Assembly (NCBI GenBank): GCA_022447885.1
Contig: JAKUTA010000078.1
Span: forward strand, 1-6,114
Direction: 5' to 3'
DNA length: 6,114 nt
Source of the DNA: Candidatus Poseidoniales archaeon
GTDB lineage: Archaea > Thermoplasmatota > Poseidoniia > Poseidoniales > Thalassarchaeaceae
Shown here: positions 1 through 5,655 of the stretch, in pieces
Position numbering within the stretch: the first letter of the stretch is position 1
Layout of the letters: each line of letters opens with the position of its first letter
Notes under the pieces: generated by a model
Told to the model about the DNA's origin: nothing
The model's input: only the letters and a program-made list of their open reading frames with translations
Databases searched by the model: none
Program-made: the position numbers and the translations under genes

Positions 1-207
1 TTCGAGTCCCAGCGAGGTCTCATCGACGTCCCACGCCTCGAAGGCGGCGGAGTCCACCTCCATGCGGATCATCGCCACGTGGCTCGGGTCGACGACCCTG
101 ATCTCGAGGTGGTTGTCCTTGAAGTTGAAGCGTGCTTCTTCGACAAGGACAGACAGGATGTCGATCATCATCCTGAAAGTGTCCTGTCGGGCTGTTATGT
201 TCAGCAT
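1..207 (-). CDS. pcn: DNA polymerase sliding clamp PCNA, N-terminal part (cut by window edge)
   Basis: Reading leftward from an ATG at 207, 69 codons run without a stop to base 1. The product is the start of the ring-shaped clamp that encircles DNA and holds replicative polymerases, ligase and FEN1. Seen: an N-terminal strand (MLNITAR), a helix with FRMMIDILSVLVEEARF at residues 11-27, then a beta segment ending in the family signature DPSHVAMI at 40-47 (eukaryotic and archaeal PCNA have D-P/S-S-H/R-V-A at this place). Family members are about 245 residues, so roughly a quarter is present. The start is supported because homologues begin about this far ahead of the helix. A purine-rich stretch (GGGGAAGGG) just upstream is a poor Shine-Dalgarno, and the only TATA-like string (CTTTAGAG, near 250-257) is weak. 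TFS lies upstream on the same strand, 302 nt away, so co-transcription is possible but not shown. The gene symbol is the archaeal convention. Confidence 0.88.
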   Translation of the reverse strand, partial: MLNITARQDTFRMMIDILSVLVEEARFNFKDNHLEIRVVDPSHVAMIRMEVDSAAFEAWDVDETSLGLE

Positions 208-325
208 CGTGGTTCCCTTCCCCGCAACGTCCACCGCTCCCCGGAGGGGGCTCTAAAGGGTTAGTGTCGCGTATTCGTCTGCCTTCGCAGCCGTCCTGCC
301 CCCGCCGCCCGTCGTCCCCTCCAGC

Positions 326-354
326 CACGATTCACCACGGTAACCGGAATCGTG
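326..354. other. 8-bp inverted repeat upstream of PCNA
   Basis: CACGATTC at 326-333 is an exact reverse complement of GAATCGTG at 347-354, separated by 13 nt. It lies about 120 nt ahead of the PCNA start, inside the gene-free gap between TFS and PCNA. It could be an RNA stem in a TFS-PCNA transcript or a dyad operator. The sequence alone does not decide between them. Confidence 0.4.
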
Positions 355-422
355 CGGAAACGAGCTCTTGGTTCTCCGTCGTCGTTCGGCGCATCACCCA
401 TCATAGCGAACCGATTGAAGTC

Positions 423-484
423 GGGAGGCGGCTCGCCGACTCCCAGTTCATGAGCGATTGTCGCCGTTCCTGCGGGAACGGCGA
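423..484. other. Two adjacent stem-loops just downstream of TFS
   Basis: The first stem is GGGAG (423-427) with CTCCC (440-444), continued after one mismatch by CGG/CCG around a 4-nt loop. The second is a perfect 10-bp stem, TCGCCGTTCC (461-470) with GGAACGGCGA (475-484), around a 4-nt loop. The second lies 25 nt past the TFS stop codon and is strong enough to form in RNA. No T-run follows on the minus strand, so it is not a typical archaeal U-tract terminator. It may act as a 3'-end stabiliser or processing site for TFS mRNA, or belong to an unannotated RNA. On the plus strand the loop reads UGCG closed by C-G, which fits the stable UNCG tetraloop pattern. No gene was found in 208-509 as a whole. 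Confidence 0.5.
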
Positions 485-509
485 TGCGCCGACCGAAAAC
501 GACGGAGGT

Positions 510-869
510 TCAGTACTCGCGCCATCCATGTCTGCATTCTGCGCAGGTGAGGAAGCGGGTCTCCGGTTCGTCGGAGGCGCGGGTCTGCTTGAGTTCGGCG
601 TAGACGCTGTCGCCCTCACACTTCGGGCAGAGGTAGGAGCCGTTGGTGAGCACACCATGGTACTGGTCGGCGTCATCGATGGTCTCTCTCAGGTGTTTCA
701 GGTCGCTCGCCTCGGCCTTGGACTTGGCTTCGCTGAGGTCGATTCGCTCGCCGCTCTCCAGCATGATATCCGTTTTCGTCTCCCCCATGTAGTCACAGCG
801 ACCGTTGGGACAGAGGATGATTCCCTTCTCATCTGGGAAAGCGAGCGTTCCACACTCCGGACAGAACAT
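510..869 (-). CDS. tfs: Transcription factor S (TFS), archaeal transcript-cleavage factor
   Basis: This 119-residue protein is the archaeal counterpart of TFIIS and RNA polymerase small subunits Rpb9/Rpc11. It enters stalled RNA polymerase and stimulates cleavage of backtracked RNA. Seen: an N-terminal zinc ribbon with C3-X2-C6 and C20-X4-C25, a charged helical linker (about 45-70), and a C-terminal zinc ribbon with C81-X2-C84 and C109-X2-C112. The family hallmark QTRASDEPET (95-104) carries the acidic pair D100-E101 that reaches the polymerase active site, and the end (W116-R-E-Y) is also typical. Both ribbons are intact, so an active cleavage factor is expected. The N-terminal second knuckle is CX4C rather than the usual CX2C. 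The ATG at 869 is chosen because the first Cys pair follows directly and a TATA-like box sits about 27 nt upstream. A longer in-frame start at 962 would add unrelated residues and run through that promoter. Confidence 0.93.
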   Translation of the reverse strand: MFCPECGTLAFPDEKGIILCPNGRCDYMGETKTDIMLESGERIDLSEAKSKAEASDLKHLRETIDDADQYHGVLTNGSYLCPKCEGDSVYAELKQTRASDEPETRFLTCAECRHGWREY

Positions 870-892
870 ACGGGCAGCCGTTGAATTGCACC

Positions 893-900
893 TTATGAAA
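893..900 (-). promoter_or_regulatory. TATA-like box for TFS, probably leaderless
   Basis: On the minus strand the sequence reads TTTCATAA, centred about 27 nt before the A of the TFS start codon. Archaeal TATA boxes are centred about 26-27 nt before the transcription start, so transcription would begin at or next to the ATG. No Shine-Dalgarno-like sequence lies directly upstream, which agrees with a leaderless mRNA. The box is an imperfect match to the consensus. Confidence 0.5.
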
Positions 901-983
901 GGTATGCTCCCCCGAATTCCGATGAAGCGATGAATCAATGGTGCCACGTGCATCCATAACACTGTTTTTCGCCCCCACCGAGA

Positions 984-1010
984 CCCCCCTCCCCCCTTTT
1001 CAATGGGGGG
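984..1010. other. C-run/G-run hairpin ahead of nop5
   Basis: CCCCCC occurs at 984-989 and again at 991-996, followed after an 8-nt loop by GGGGGG at 1005-1010. Either C-run can pair with the G-run. It lies 10 nt before the nop5 start codon, inside the 150-bp divergent region between TFS and nop5, so in nop5 mRNA it could mask the ribosome-binding region. No clear TATA box or Shine-Dalgarno for nop5 was found in 870-1019. Confidence 0.35.
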
Positions 1011-1019
1011 CCGTCTGGG

Positions 1020-2030
1020 ATGCCCATGCGCCTCTGCTGGGACTGGCGGCTCGCCCGTGTGTTCGACGACGCCGGAGAGATCGTCGACGAATCGGTATGG
1101 GGTGGCAGGAGAGGTGTGGGAGCGGTCGCCGACCGTCTCGAGCGCCTCTCGTCAGGCAGGATGAGCGACGAGGCGAGGGTGCTGGCACAGCGGTTCCCGG
1201 AGGCGGAGCCGTGCGCAGTGCACGATCTGGCCGAGGGTGACTGGCCGGAGCTCGCGCTCGAGGAGTCGGAACTGTTGGGACGGGCCGCCGTGCAGTTGGC
1301 GCGCTCGGGTGTGGCGGCGGCGGCCGGCGATGCTGACCGGAGGTTGGAGCATCTGGTGCGCGCGGCCGGTGAACTGCGCGCCGCGTGGGGCACGCTCGAG
1401 GCGAGGGTCGTCGAGTGGGCCGGGTTGTTCCTGCCGGCGCTCGACCTGGATGCGGCGCGCGATGCCATGCCGCAAGCGGTGGCGGATGCGGATTCACTCG
1501 AAGCCGCCGCCACCAGCCTTGGGACCGAGGCTGCCGACGTGGTTGTCCCTGCTGCCGAATGGAAGGCGCTCAACGGATGGGCACAGGGTGTCGTTGATGC
1601 CAGTGCTCGACTCGAAGCGGTGGAACAGGCTGTCCGCGAATTATCGACTTCCCACCTTCCTTCCACTTCCGCGTTGATCGGACCGTTGCTCGCCGCCCGC
1701 CTGTGCACCTCCGCGCACGGGCGGCAGCGACTGGCTCGCCTGCCTGCGGGAACCATCCAGGTGCTCGGGGCGGAGAAGGCGTTCTTCATGCACTTGAGGA
1801 GCGGCATCCCGCCTCCCAAACATGGTCATCTGTTCCAGCATCCATGGGTCAATCGCTCACCCCGCTGGGTGCGTGGCAAGGTGGCCCGCATGCTCTCGGG
1901 CAAGGTGGCGATCGCCTCGCGGCTCGACGCCTTCGATGGCGAGCCATGGGGTGCGGACGAGGCAGCGGCGCTCGAGCGGCAGGTACAGGCGATCCGAGAG
2001 CGTCATCCGCGGCCGCCGCGGCGCAACTGA
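1020..2030 (+). CDS. nop5: Nop5 (Nop56/58-type) box C/D RNP scaffold protein
   Basis: This 336-residue protein bridges L7Ae-bound box C/D guide RNA and fibrillarin in the archaeal RNP that 2'-O-methylates rRNA and tRNA. Seen: an N-terminal fibrillarin-binding region (about 1-95, starting with a strand pattern WDWRLARVFDDAGEIVDE), a long Ala/Leu/Glu-rich helical coiled-coil region (about 80-210), and a clear Nop domain (about 217-303). The Nop domain holds GPLLAAR (221-227), LPAGTIQVLGAEKAFF (241-256, the GAEKALF signature with one change), PPKHG (265-269), LFQHPWVN (271-278) and RGKVARMLSGKVAIASRLD (285-303). The C-terminus is short and Arg/Pro-rich instead of the long Lys/Glu tail common in homologues. 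ATG 1020 is used; an in-frame ATG at 1026 is equally possible, and no good Shine-Dalgarno decides. Fibrillarin follows 14 nt later, the classic archaeal pairing. Confidence 0.93.
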   Translation: MPMRLCWDWRLARVFDDAGEIVDESVWGGRRGVGAVADRLERLSSGRMSDEARVLAQRFPEAEPCAVHDLAEGDWPELALEESELLGRAAVQLARSGVAAAAGDADRRLEHLVRAAGELRAAWGTLEARVVEWAGLFLPALDLDAARDAMPQAVADADSLEAAATSLGTEAADVVVPAAEWKALNGWAQGVVDASARLEAVEQAVRELSTSHLPSTSALIGPLLAARLCTSAHGRQRLARLPAGTIQVLGAEKAFFMHLRSGIPPPKHGHLFQHPWVNRSPRWVRGKVARMLSGKVAIASRLDAFDGEPWGADEAAALERQVQAIRERHPRPPRRN

Positions 2031-2032
2031 GT

Positions 2033-2037
2033 GGAGG
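2033..2037 (+). promoter_or_regulatory. Shine-Dalgarno for fibrillarin
   Basis: GGAGG lies 7 nt before ATG 2045, just after the nop5 stop codon at 2028-2030. It fixes the fibrillarin start. A much longer reading frame extends upstream, but only as out-of-frame sequence within nop5. Confidence 0.7.
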
Positions 2038-2044
2038 GAGAGGG

Positions 2045-2788
2045 ATGGCCAGAGGAGGCCGCTCGGCAAGGGTTGCCGACCTGTCGTGGGCGGTGCGCAC
2101 GGAGGGGCGCAGCCTGTGGAGCCGCAACGCGGTTCCCGGAGTGGCAGTGCGCGGCGAGCGACTCAAGCGTCGGCGCGGCGAGGAGTGGCGGCAGTGGAGC
2201 CCGCGCAGGTCGAAACTGGCTGCAGGGCTGCTGAGGTCGAAAGGTGACAAGGGGTCCCTGCTGCCTGAGCCTGGAACCACCACGCTCTACCTCGGAGCAG
2301 GGCATGGCACGACCATCTCGTACCTGCACGACCATCTTTGCGGAGCGCAGAACGAACGTGGCGGCTGCATAGTCGCCGTGGACATCTCACCTCGCTGCAT
2401 GCGCGACCTCGTGCGCTTGGCGGAGGTCCGACCGGGACTGGTGCCCGTGCTCGCGGACGCGCGCCACCACGAGGCGATCGCTCCCTTCCTCCCCGCGCGC
2501 GTTCGCTGGCTGTTCCAGGATGTCTCACAGGCGGGTCAAGTCGACATGCACATCGCCGCAGCACAACGATTCCTCGCGCCGAACGGCCTCTCCCTGCTCT
2601 CGCTCAAGAGCGCTTCCGAGCGCAGCGAGCACGGTGGCCGGGGCGTACCCCGCGACCATTACGACCACGCGCGGGCAGCGCTCACCGATGCCGGAGCGGA
2701 GGTGCTCGAGGTGATCGAACTGACTGGATGGGAGGAGCAGCACGCGCTCATCGTCTCGCGCATGCCCGAGGAGTGGGGGAAGACATGA
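2045..2788 (+). CDS. flpA: Fibrillarin-like rRNA/tRNA 2'-O-methyltransferase
   Basis: This 247-residue enzyme is the S-adenosylmethionine-dependent catalytic subunit of the box C/D RNP; it methylates ribose 2'-OH groups chosen by guide RNAs held by Nop5 and L7Ae. Seen: an N-terminal beta region (1-45), then the family motif WRQWSPRRSKLAAGLL (48-63), SAM motif I LYLGAGHGTT (81-90), the acidic end of strand 2 in AVDISPRCMRDL (111-122), LADAR (136-140), FQDVSQ (157-162), SLKSASERS (186-194) and HALIVSRM (233-240). The likely catalytic set is K57, D159, K188 and H233, matching the Lys-Asp-Lys-His arrangement described for fibrillarins. Length is near the archaeal norm of about 230. It is translated from its own Shine-Dalgarno, 14 nt after nop5, and the two are almost surely one transcript. 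Nothing appears truncated. Confidence 0.94.
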   Translation: MARGGRSARVADLSWAVRTEGRSLWSRNAVPGVAVRGERLKRRRGEEWRQWSPRRSKLAAGLLRSKGDKGSLLPEPGTTTLYLGAGHGTTISYLHDHLCGAQNERGGCIVAVDISPRCMRDLVRLAEVRPGLVPVLADARHHEAIAPFLPARVRWLFQDVSQAGQVDMHIAAAQRFLAPNGLSLLSLKSASERSEHGGRGVPRDHYDHARAALTDAGAEVLEVIELTGWEEQHALIVSRMPEEWGKT

Positions 2789-2842
2789 ACGGGTTCACCG
2801 CGAGCCGTTCGACTTATCATCGCGGGGAAGAGCAGCGATTCG

Positions 2843-2849
2843 GGTGATC
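2843..2849 (+). promoter_or_regulatory. Shine-Dalgarno that questions the Sco1 start
   Basis: GGTGATC can pair perfectly with the 16S rRNA 3' end (GATCACC). It ends 2 nt before ATG 2852, which is too close, but 8 nt before the in-frame ATG 2858, which is a normal spacing. A TATA-like string (CTTATCAT, 2813-2820) lies upstream, so the gene may also have its own promoter. Confidence 0.55.
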
Positions 2850-2851
2850 GG

Positions 2852-3511
2852 ATGGAGATGACACCAGCGCGCGGCAGGCGATGGGCAGCGCGGCTGCTGG
2901 CGCTGTCCGTGTCGCTCTGCCTGCTGGTGGCAGGTTGCCTCGGAGGGGAGAGCCCGCACGTGTTCAACGGCGAGGAGCCGAATGTCGGTGGTACCGCCTA
3001 CCGGTTCACGCTCATCGACCAGGACAACGAGAACTGGTCGCTCTCAGATGCCGAGGGGAAGGTGGTCGTGCTCACCTTCATGTTCACCCGCTGTCCCGAT
3101 GTCTGCCTCGCAGTGACAGCCTCCATGCTGTGGGTTCAGAACAACCTCGACGAGGCGGATCGCGAGCAGGTGCAGTTCGTGTCTGTGACTGTTGATCCGT
3201 GGTCTGACACATCCGAGGTGATGCGTGAATACAGCTCCTCCAGAGGGGCGGAATGGCCTCATCTCACGGTGGCGAATGCAGGTGCTGGGGGGGATTCGGA
3301 GCAGAACTATACGATTCTGGAGTCCATCTGGGGCCAGTACGGCGTCGGCCTGGAGATGTACGGCATCGGGGATGACACGGACTACCTCATCGAACACGCC
3401 CTGCCCACCTACATCCTCGACCGCACACTTGAGAAACGGGTGGTATGGCCAGGATCCGAGTGGGATCCGCAGTTGTTCAAGCAGGACGTCGAGTACCTTC
3501 TCCAGGAGTGA
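2852..3511 (+). CDS. Sco1/SenC-family copper/thioredoxin-fold lipoprotein
   Basis: This protein of 219 residues (217 if it starts at 2858) belongs to the Sco1/SenC/PrrC family, which handles copper for the Cu-A centre of cytochrome c oxidase and may also act as a thiol reductase. Seen: a basic N-terminus (RGRR), a hydrophobic stretch (about 12-27) and a lipobox LVAGC with C29, so it is probably a membrane-anchored lipoprotein facing outward. The thioredoxin-fold domain follows, with the copper-binding CPDVC (C81, C85) after VVVLTFMFTR, VSVTVDPWSDT (110-120, the family D-P-x-x-D-T) and the third ligand H182 in EHALPTYILD (181-190). All three copper ligands are present and the length is typical. 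It follows fibrillarin by 63 nt on the same strand. No oxidase genes are seen nearby. The ATG at 2858 may be the true start, judged by its Shine-Dalgarno. Confidence 0.9.
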   Translation: MEMTPARGRRWAARLLALSVSLCLLVAGCLGGESPHVFNGEEPNVGGTAYRFTLIDQDNENWSLSDAEGKVVVLTFMFTRCPDVCLAVTASMLWVQNNLDEADREQVQFVSVTVDPWSDTSEVMREYSSSRGAEWPHLTVANAGAGGDSEQNYTILESIWGQYGVGLEMYGIGDDTDYLIEHALPTYILDRTLEKRVVWPGSEWDPQLFKQDVEYLLQE

Positions 3512-3588
3512 CATCTCCCGGGACTGTGGTCGGAGGGTCACGCTCCGCGCGCGCAAGGGCTATCGAGGTTGCACCGCACCTGTCCAAC

Positions 3589-4527
3589 ATGCCCGAACTC
3601 CCGGAGGTGGAGGTCTGCCGACAGGCGCTCGACGAATTCTTCGCCGGGCGCGAGGTCGTAGCGGTCGAGATATCTGACATCTGGGCCGCCCAACTTGGAA
3701 AGGCGGGCATCGACTTCGGTCGCCGAGCGCCGTTGAAGGCGGGTGCTGACGGGTCGCAGGGACTCGTCGGACGCACAGTCGAGCGGGTCGGTCGCAAGGG
3801 GAAGTTCTACTGGTTCGAACTCGCCCCTCCCAGTTCCCCATGTGAGAGCACCATCAGTGTCGTCGAAGGCCATCTGCGCATGACGGGTGGCTGGTGGCTG
3901 AAGCCGGCAGGGGCTGACTGGCCACAGGACGAGCGGTTCGCCAACGGCTTTCCAGACAACTACTGCCACGCGCGCATCCTGCTCGATGACGGCAGCGAAG
4001 CCGTCTACCGCGACGTGCGCCGCTTCGGGACCCTGAAACTGCATACCGAAGAGCAGCATAGCCAGCGACTCGCCGTCTGGGGGCTCGATCCGCTGGGCAC
4101 CACCTGGCGCTTCAAGCGCTTCCTGCAGGCGGTGTCCGGAAGCCGACGAGAACTGAAGTCGCTGCTGCTCGACCAGTCCCGCGTCGCCGGGCTGGGAAAC
4201 ATCTACGTCTCCGAGATATGCCATCTGGCGCGAATCGACCCGCGCCGCAGGTCCGACACGCTCGGAGAAGACGAGTGGCGCCGCATCTTCGATGCGACCG
4301 CCCCGCTACTGCGCGAGAGCGCGCGCGTGGGAGGGACGCGCCTGACCACCCTGGACGACCTGACCTACATCCACGAGCCGCAGCTGCACCTGGACAACTT
4401 CGAGGTCAGGCTGCGGGTCTACAGACGGGATGGGGAACGATGCATGCGCAGAGGATGTTCGGGAGAGATCGAGCGAGCGGTGCAGCAGAATCGCTCCACA
4501 TTCCTCTGCCCGATGTGCCAGTCCTAG
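3589..4527 (+). CDS. mutM: Formamidopyrimidine-DNA glycosylase (Fpg/MutM)
   Basis: This 312-residue bifunctional glycosylase/AP-lyase removes oxidised purines such as 8-oxoguanine and FapyG and cuts the strand by beta,delta-elimination. Seen: MPELPEVE at the start, where Pro2 is the catalytic nucleophile and Glu3 the acid; the beta-elimination Lys is probably K72 in RKGKFYW; EGHLRMTG at 93-100; DVRRFGTL at 142-149; the helix-two-turn-helix LLDQSRVAGLGNIYVSE at 193-209; and a C-terminal zinc finger with C285-X4-C290 and C307-X2-C310, including R302 in NRSTF. Since Pro2 must be the mature N-terminus, the ATG at 3589 is firmly fixed; in-frame upstream codons are not part of it. It is about 40 residues longer than the E. 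coli protein, mainly from N-domain loops (about 38-60, 80-92, 103-124). The first zinc knuckle is CX4C, not CX2C. The 77-nt gap after Sco1 shows no strong promoter or terminator. Confidence 0.94.
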   Translation: MPELPEVEVCRQALDEFFAGREVVAVEISDIWAAQLGKAGIDFGRRAPLKAGADGSQGLVGRTVERVGRKGKFYWFELAPPSSPCESTISVVEGHLRMTGGWWLKPAGADWPQDERFANGFPDNYCHARILLDDGSEAVYRDVRRFGTLKLHTEEQHSQRLAVWGLDPLGTTWRFKRFLQAVSGSRRELKSLLLDQSRVAGLGNIYVSEICHLARIDPRRRSDTLGEDEWRRIFDATAPLLRESARVGGTRLTTLDDLTYIHEPQLHLDNFEVRLRVYRRDGERCMRRGCSGEIERAVQQNRSTFLCPMCQS

Positions 4528-4563
4528 CCGGCCTGGACAACCGGGGCAGCGTCGCGAGCGTCT

Positions 4564-4578
4564 TCGAGCAGAGCTCGA
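4564..4578. other. Small stem-loop after mutM
   Basis: TCGAGC (4564-4569) pairs with GCTCGA (4573-4578) around an AGA loop, 37 nt after the mutM stop codon. No T-run follows. It may be part of a 3' end, but a stem this short can occur by chance. Confidence 0.25.
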
Positions 4579-4702
4579 GATGCCACCAATGGATGCGAAA
4601 TTTCCCCTGGTGTGCCCCGCAACACCTGCTATCACTACCTACATCGGCATCCGGAAGAGTGTGGCCAAACAGGCGTTTCATTCCAAAATCCGGCAGTTTC
4701 GA

Positions 4703-4710
4703 TTAAATAC
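4703..4710 (+). promoter_or_regulatory. TATA box for the first MIP-like gene
   Basis: TTAAATAC within the AT-rich run GATTAAATAC is the best TATA match in the window. Transcription would start near 4732, giving a leader of about 15 nt before ATG 4747. It excludes an in-frame upstream ATG at 4612 as the real start. The rest of the gap 4528-4746 holds no recognisable gene. Confidence 0.6.
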
Positions 4711-4746
4711 CCGAGGAGAAGCGGAAAGCGCTCGCATTGTGCGGGG

Positions 4747-5358
4747 ATGGATGAAAAAATGGGAATAGATTGGAAAGATGGAATGGCGGAGTTCTGGGGC
4801 AGCGCAGTGCTGACCTGGCTCGTGATTGGTGGAAGCGTCGGTGACGGCTGGATAGAGTGGGGCATGGTGCTCGCAGTCTGTTGGGCAGCCTTCAAAGGGG
4901 CGCACATCCTTCCGGTGCTGACTGCTGGATCAATGTTCAACAGTCAGGACTGGGAAGGTGGAATGACGAAGATTGGCTGGCAGGTGGGAGGTGCCATCGG
5001 TGTCGGAGTTTTGGCTGCGATAACCGGTGGAGACGGAGTGCCGTACCCTGAGCTGGCCGAGTTCAACACGGACATCGGTCACTGGCTGACCATGCTCATC
5101 GGTGGTGGGCTCGTGTACATGGTGTGGAGTAACTGTGACCTCGATGACCTGAAGGGTCTCGGTGTCGCTGCCTTCGCAGTGGGCATGGCCACCGTGGCAG
5201 GCATGGCGCTCACTGGTGGTGCCGATCTCGGGACGAACCTGAGCAGCCTCATCAGCGGCGGCTCGTTCCACTTCGACGGATTCGCGATGTTCCTTGCCAA
5301 CACGATCGTGGCAGGCTTGGGAGCAGTCCTCGCAGTCAAGGTCAATGAGTCGCTCTGA
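4747..5358 (+). CDS. Aquaporin (MIP)-like membrane protein with altered NPA motifs
   Basis: A 203-residue, strongly hydrophobic protein with about six predicted membrane segments (roughly 13-32, 37-50, 73-92, 109-127, 137-155, 177-197) and two short hydrophobic loops. Several MIP-superfamily marks appear in order: AEFWGS (14-19) resembles the TM1 AExxGT; GAHILPVLT (51-59) sits where GAHxNPAVT is expected; GWQVGGAIG (77-85) resembles the TM3 AQxxGAxxG, with P56 to Q79 spanning 23 residues against 24 as I recall for AqpZ; and GADLGTNLSS (158-167) resembles the second GAxxNPARS. The pore Asn of NPA1 is Leu, NPA2 is unrecognisable, and the Arg after it is Leu. The chain is shorter than usual MIPs (about 230-280), with fewer residues between TM2 and the first motif. 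So a MIP fold is inferred, but water or glycerol transport cannot be assumed. ATG 4759 is an alternative start. A similar gene follows downstream. Confidence 0.6.
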   Translation: MDEKMGIDWKDGMAEFWGSAVLTWLVIGGSVGDGWIEWGMVLAVCWAAFKGAHILPVLTAGSMFNSQDWEGGMTKIGWQVGGAIGVGVLAAITGGDGVPYPELAEFNTDIGHWLTMLIGGGLVYMVWSNCDLDDLKGLGVAAFAVGMATVAGMALTGGADLGTNLSSLISGGSFHFDGFAMFLANTIVAGLGAVLAVKVNESL

Positions 5359-5399
5359 GAAGGGAACCACTCAGCGTAACAGAGGATATCCAACAGCGA

Positions 5400-5429
5400 G
5401 CGGGGGGGCGGCAACGCCCCTCCGCCCGC
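5400..5429 (+). other. GC-rich hairpin with GCAA tetraloop after the first MIP-like gene
   Basis: GGGGCG (5405-5410) and CGCCCC (5415-5420) form a stem closed by GCAA, a GNRA tetraloop. GCGGG (5400-5404) and CCCGC (5425-5429) extend it with a 4-nt bulge on the right side. It begins 42 nt after the stop codon. It is likely to form in RNA and may protect or end the mRNA, although no T-run follows. Confidence 0.5.
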
Positions 5430-5444
5430 CAATTCGAGTCTTGC

Positions 5445-5465
5445 TCCAAACTACGATAGTTTGGA
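5445..5465. other. 9-bp perfect inverted repeat in the gap between the MIP-like genes
   Basis: TCCAAACTA (5445-5453) is the exact reverse complement of TAGTTTGGA (5457-5465), with CGA between. The 3-nt gap permits a tight hairpin but also fits a protein-binding dyad. It lies about 190 nt before the second gene, next to the GC-rich hairpin. The remaining gap (5466-5639) is AT-richer than the rest of the window and holds no gene I can identify. Confidence 0.45.
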
Positions 5466-5639
5466 TGATCGTGTGAAAACCACTGCGGTGTATTTGGGAA
5501 CACTTGCTGCGAACAGGCGCACCGGCGGTTCTGAAAATACCCTGAAACGGGTTGAAATCGCAGAACACGGTAGGAATCATTGATAAGTCGTCTTGGAAAC
5601 ACGAACACAATCCCCATAGGCTATGAGGATAACACAAAA

Positions 5640-5645
5640 GGAGGT
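5640..5645 (+). promoter_or_regulatory. Strong Shine-Dalgarno for the second MIP-like gene
   Basis: GGAGGT, preceded by AA, is a full match to the anti-Shine-Dalgarno. It is 1 nt from ATG 5647 but 10 nt from the in-frame ATG 5656, so 5656 is preferred. A further in-frame ATG at 5623 precedes the site and is unlikely. Confidence 0.65.
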
Positions 5646-5655
5646 AATGAAAAAT

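Noticed and set aside
264..884. A 206-codon plus-strand open frame opposite TFS
   Set aside because: It is antisense to the well-supported TFS gene, and its composition looks like a shadow of high-GC coding sequence; no recognisable motif.
935..1819. A 294-codon minus-strand open frame opposite nop5
   Set aside because: Ser/Ala/Arg-rich, low-complexity product antisense to a clear Nop5 gene; a GC-driven shadow.
1703..2044. N-terminal extension of fibrillarin within nop5
   Set aside because: It overlaps the conserved Nop domain in another frame, and a good Shine-Dalgarno precedes ATG 2045.
3287..3293. G7 run inside Sco1 as a phase-variable tract or frameshift
   Set aside because: The frame is intact across it and it encodes a Gly-rich linker; a single run of this length is not evidence of switching.
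4612..4746. N-terminal extension of the first MIP-like protein
   Set aside because: The likely TATA box at 4703-4710 lies inside it, and the extra residues are unlike a membrane protein start.
5461..5560. A tRNA or box C/D RNA in the gap before the second MIP-like gene
   Set aside because: A GGTTC string and several CTGA boxes occur, but no cloverleaf and no proper C box with correct spacing could be assembled.
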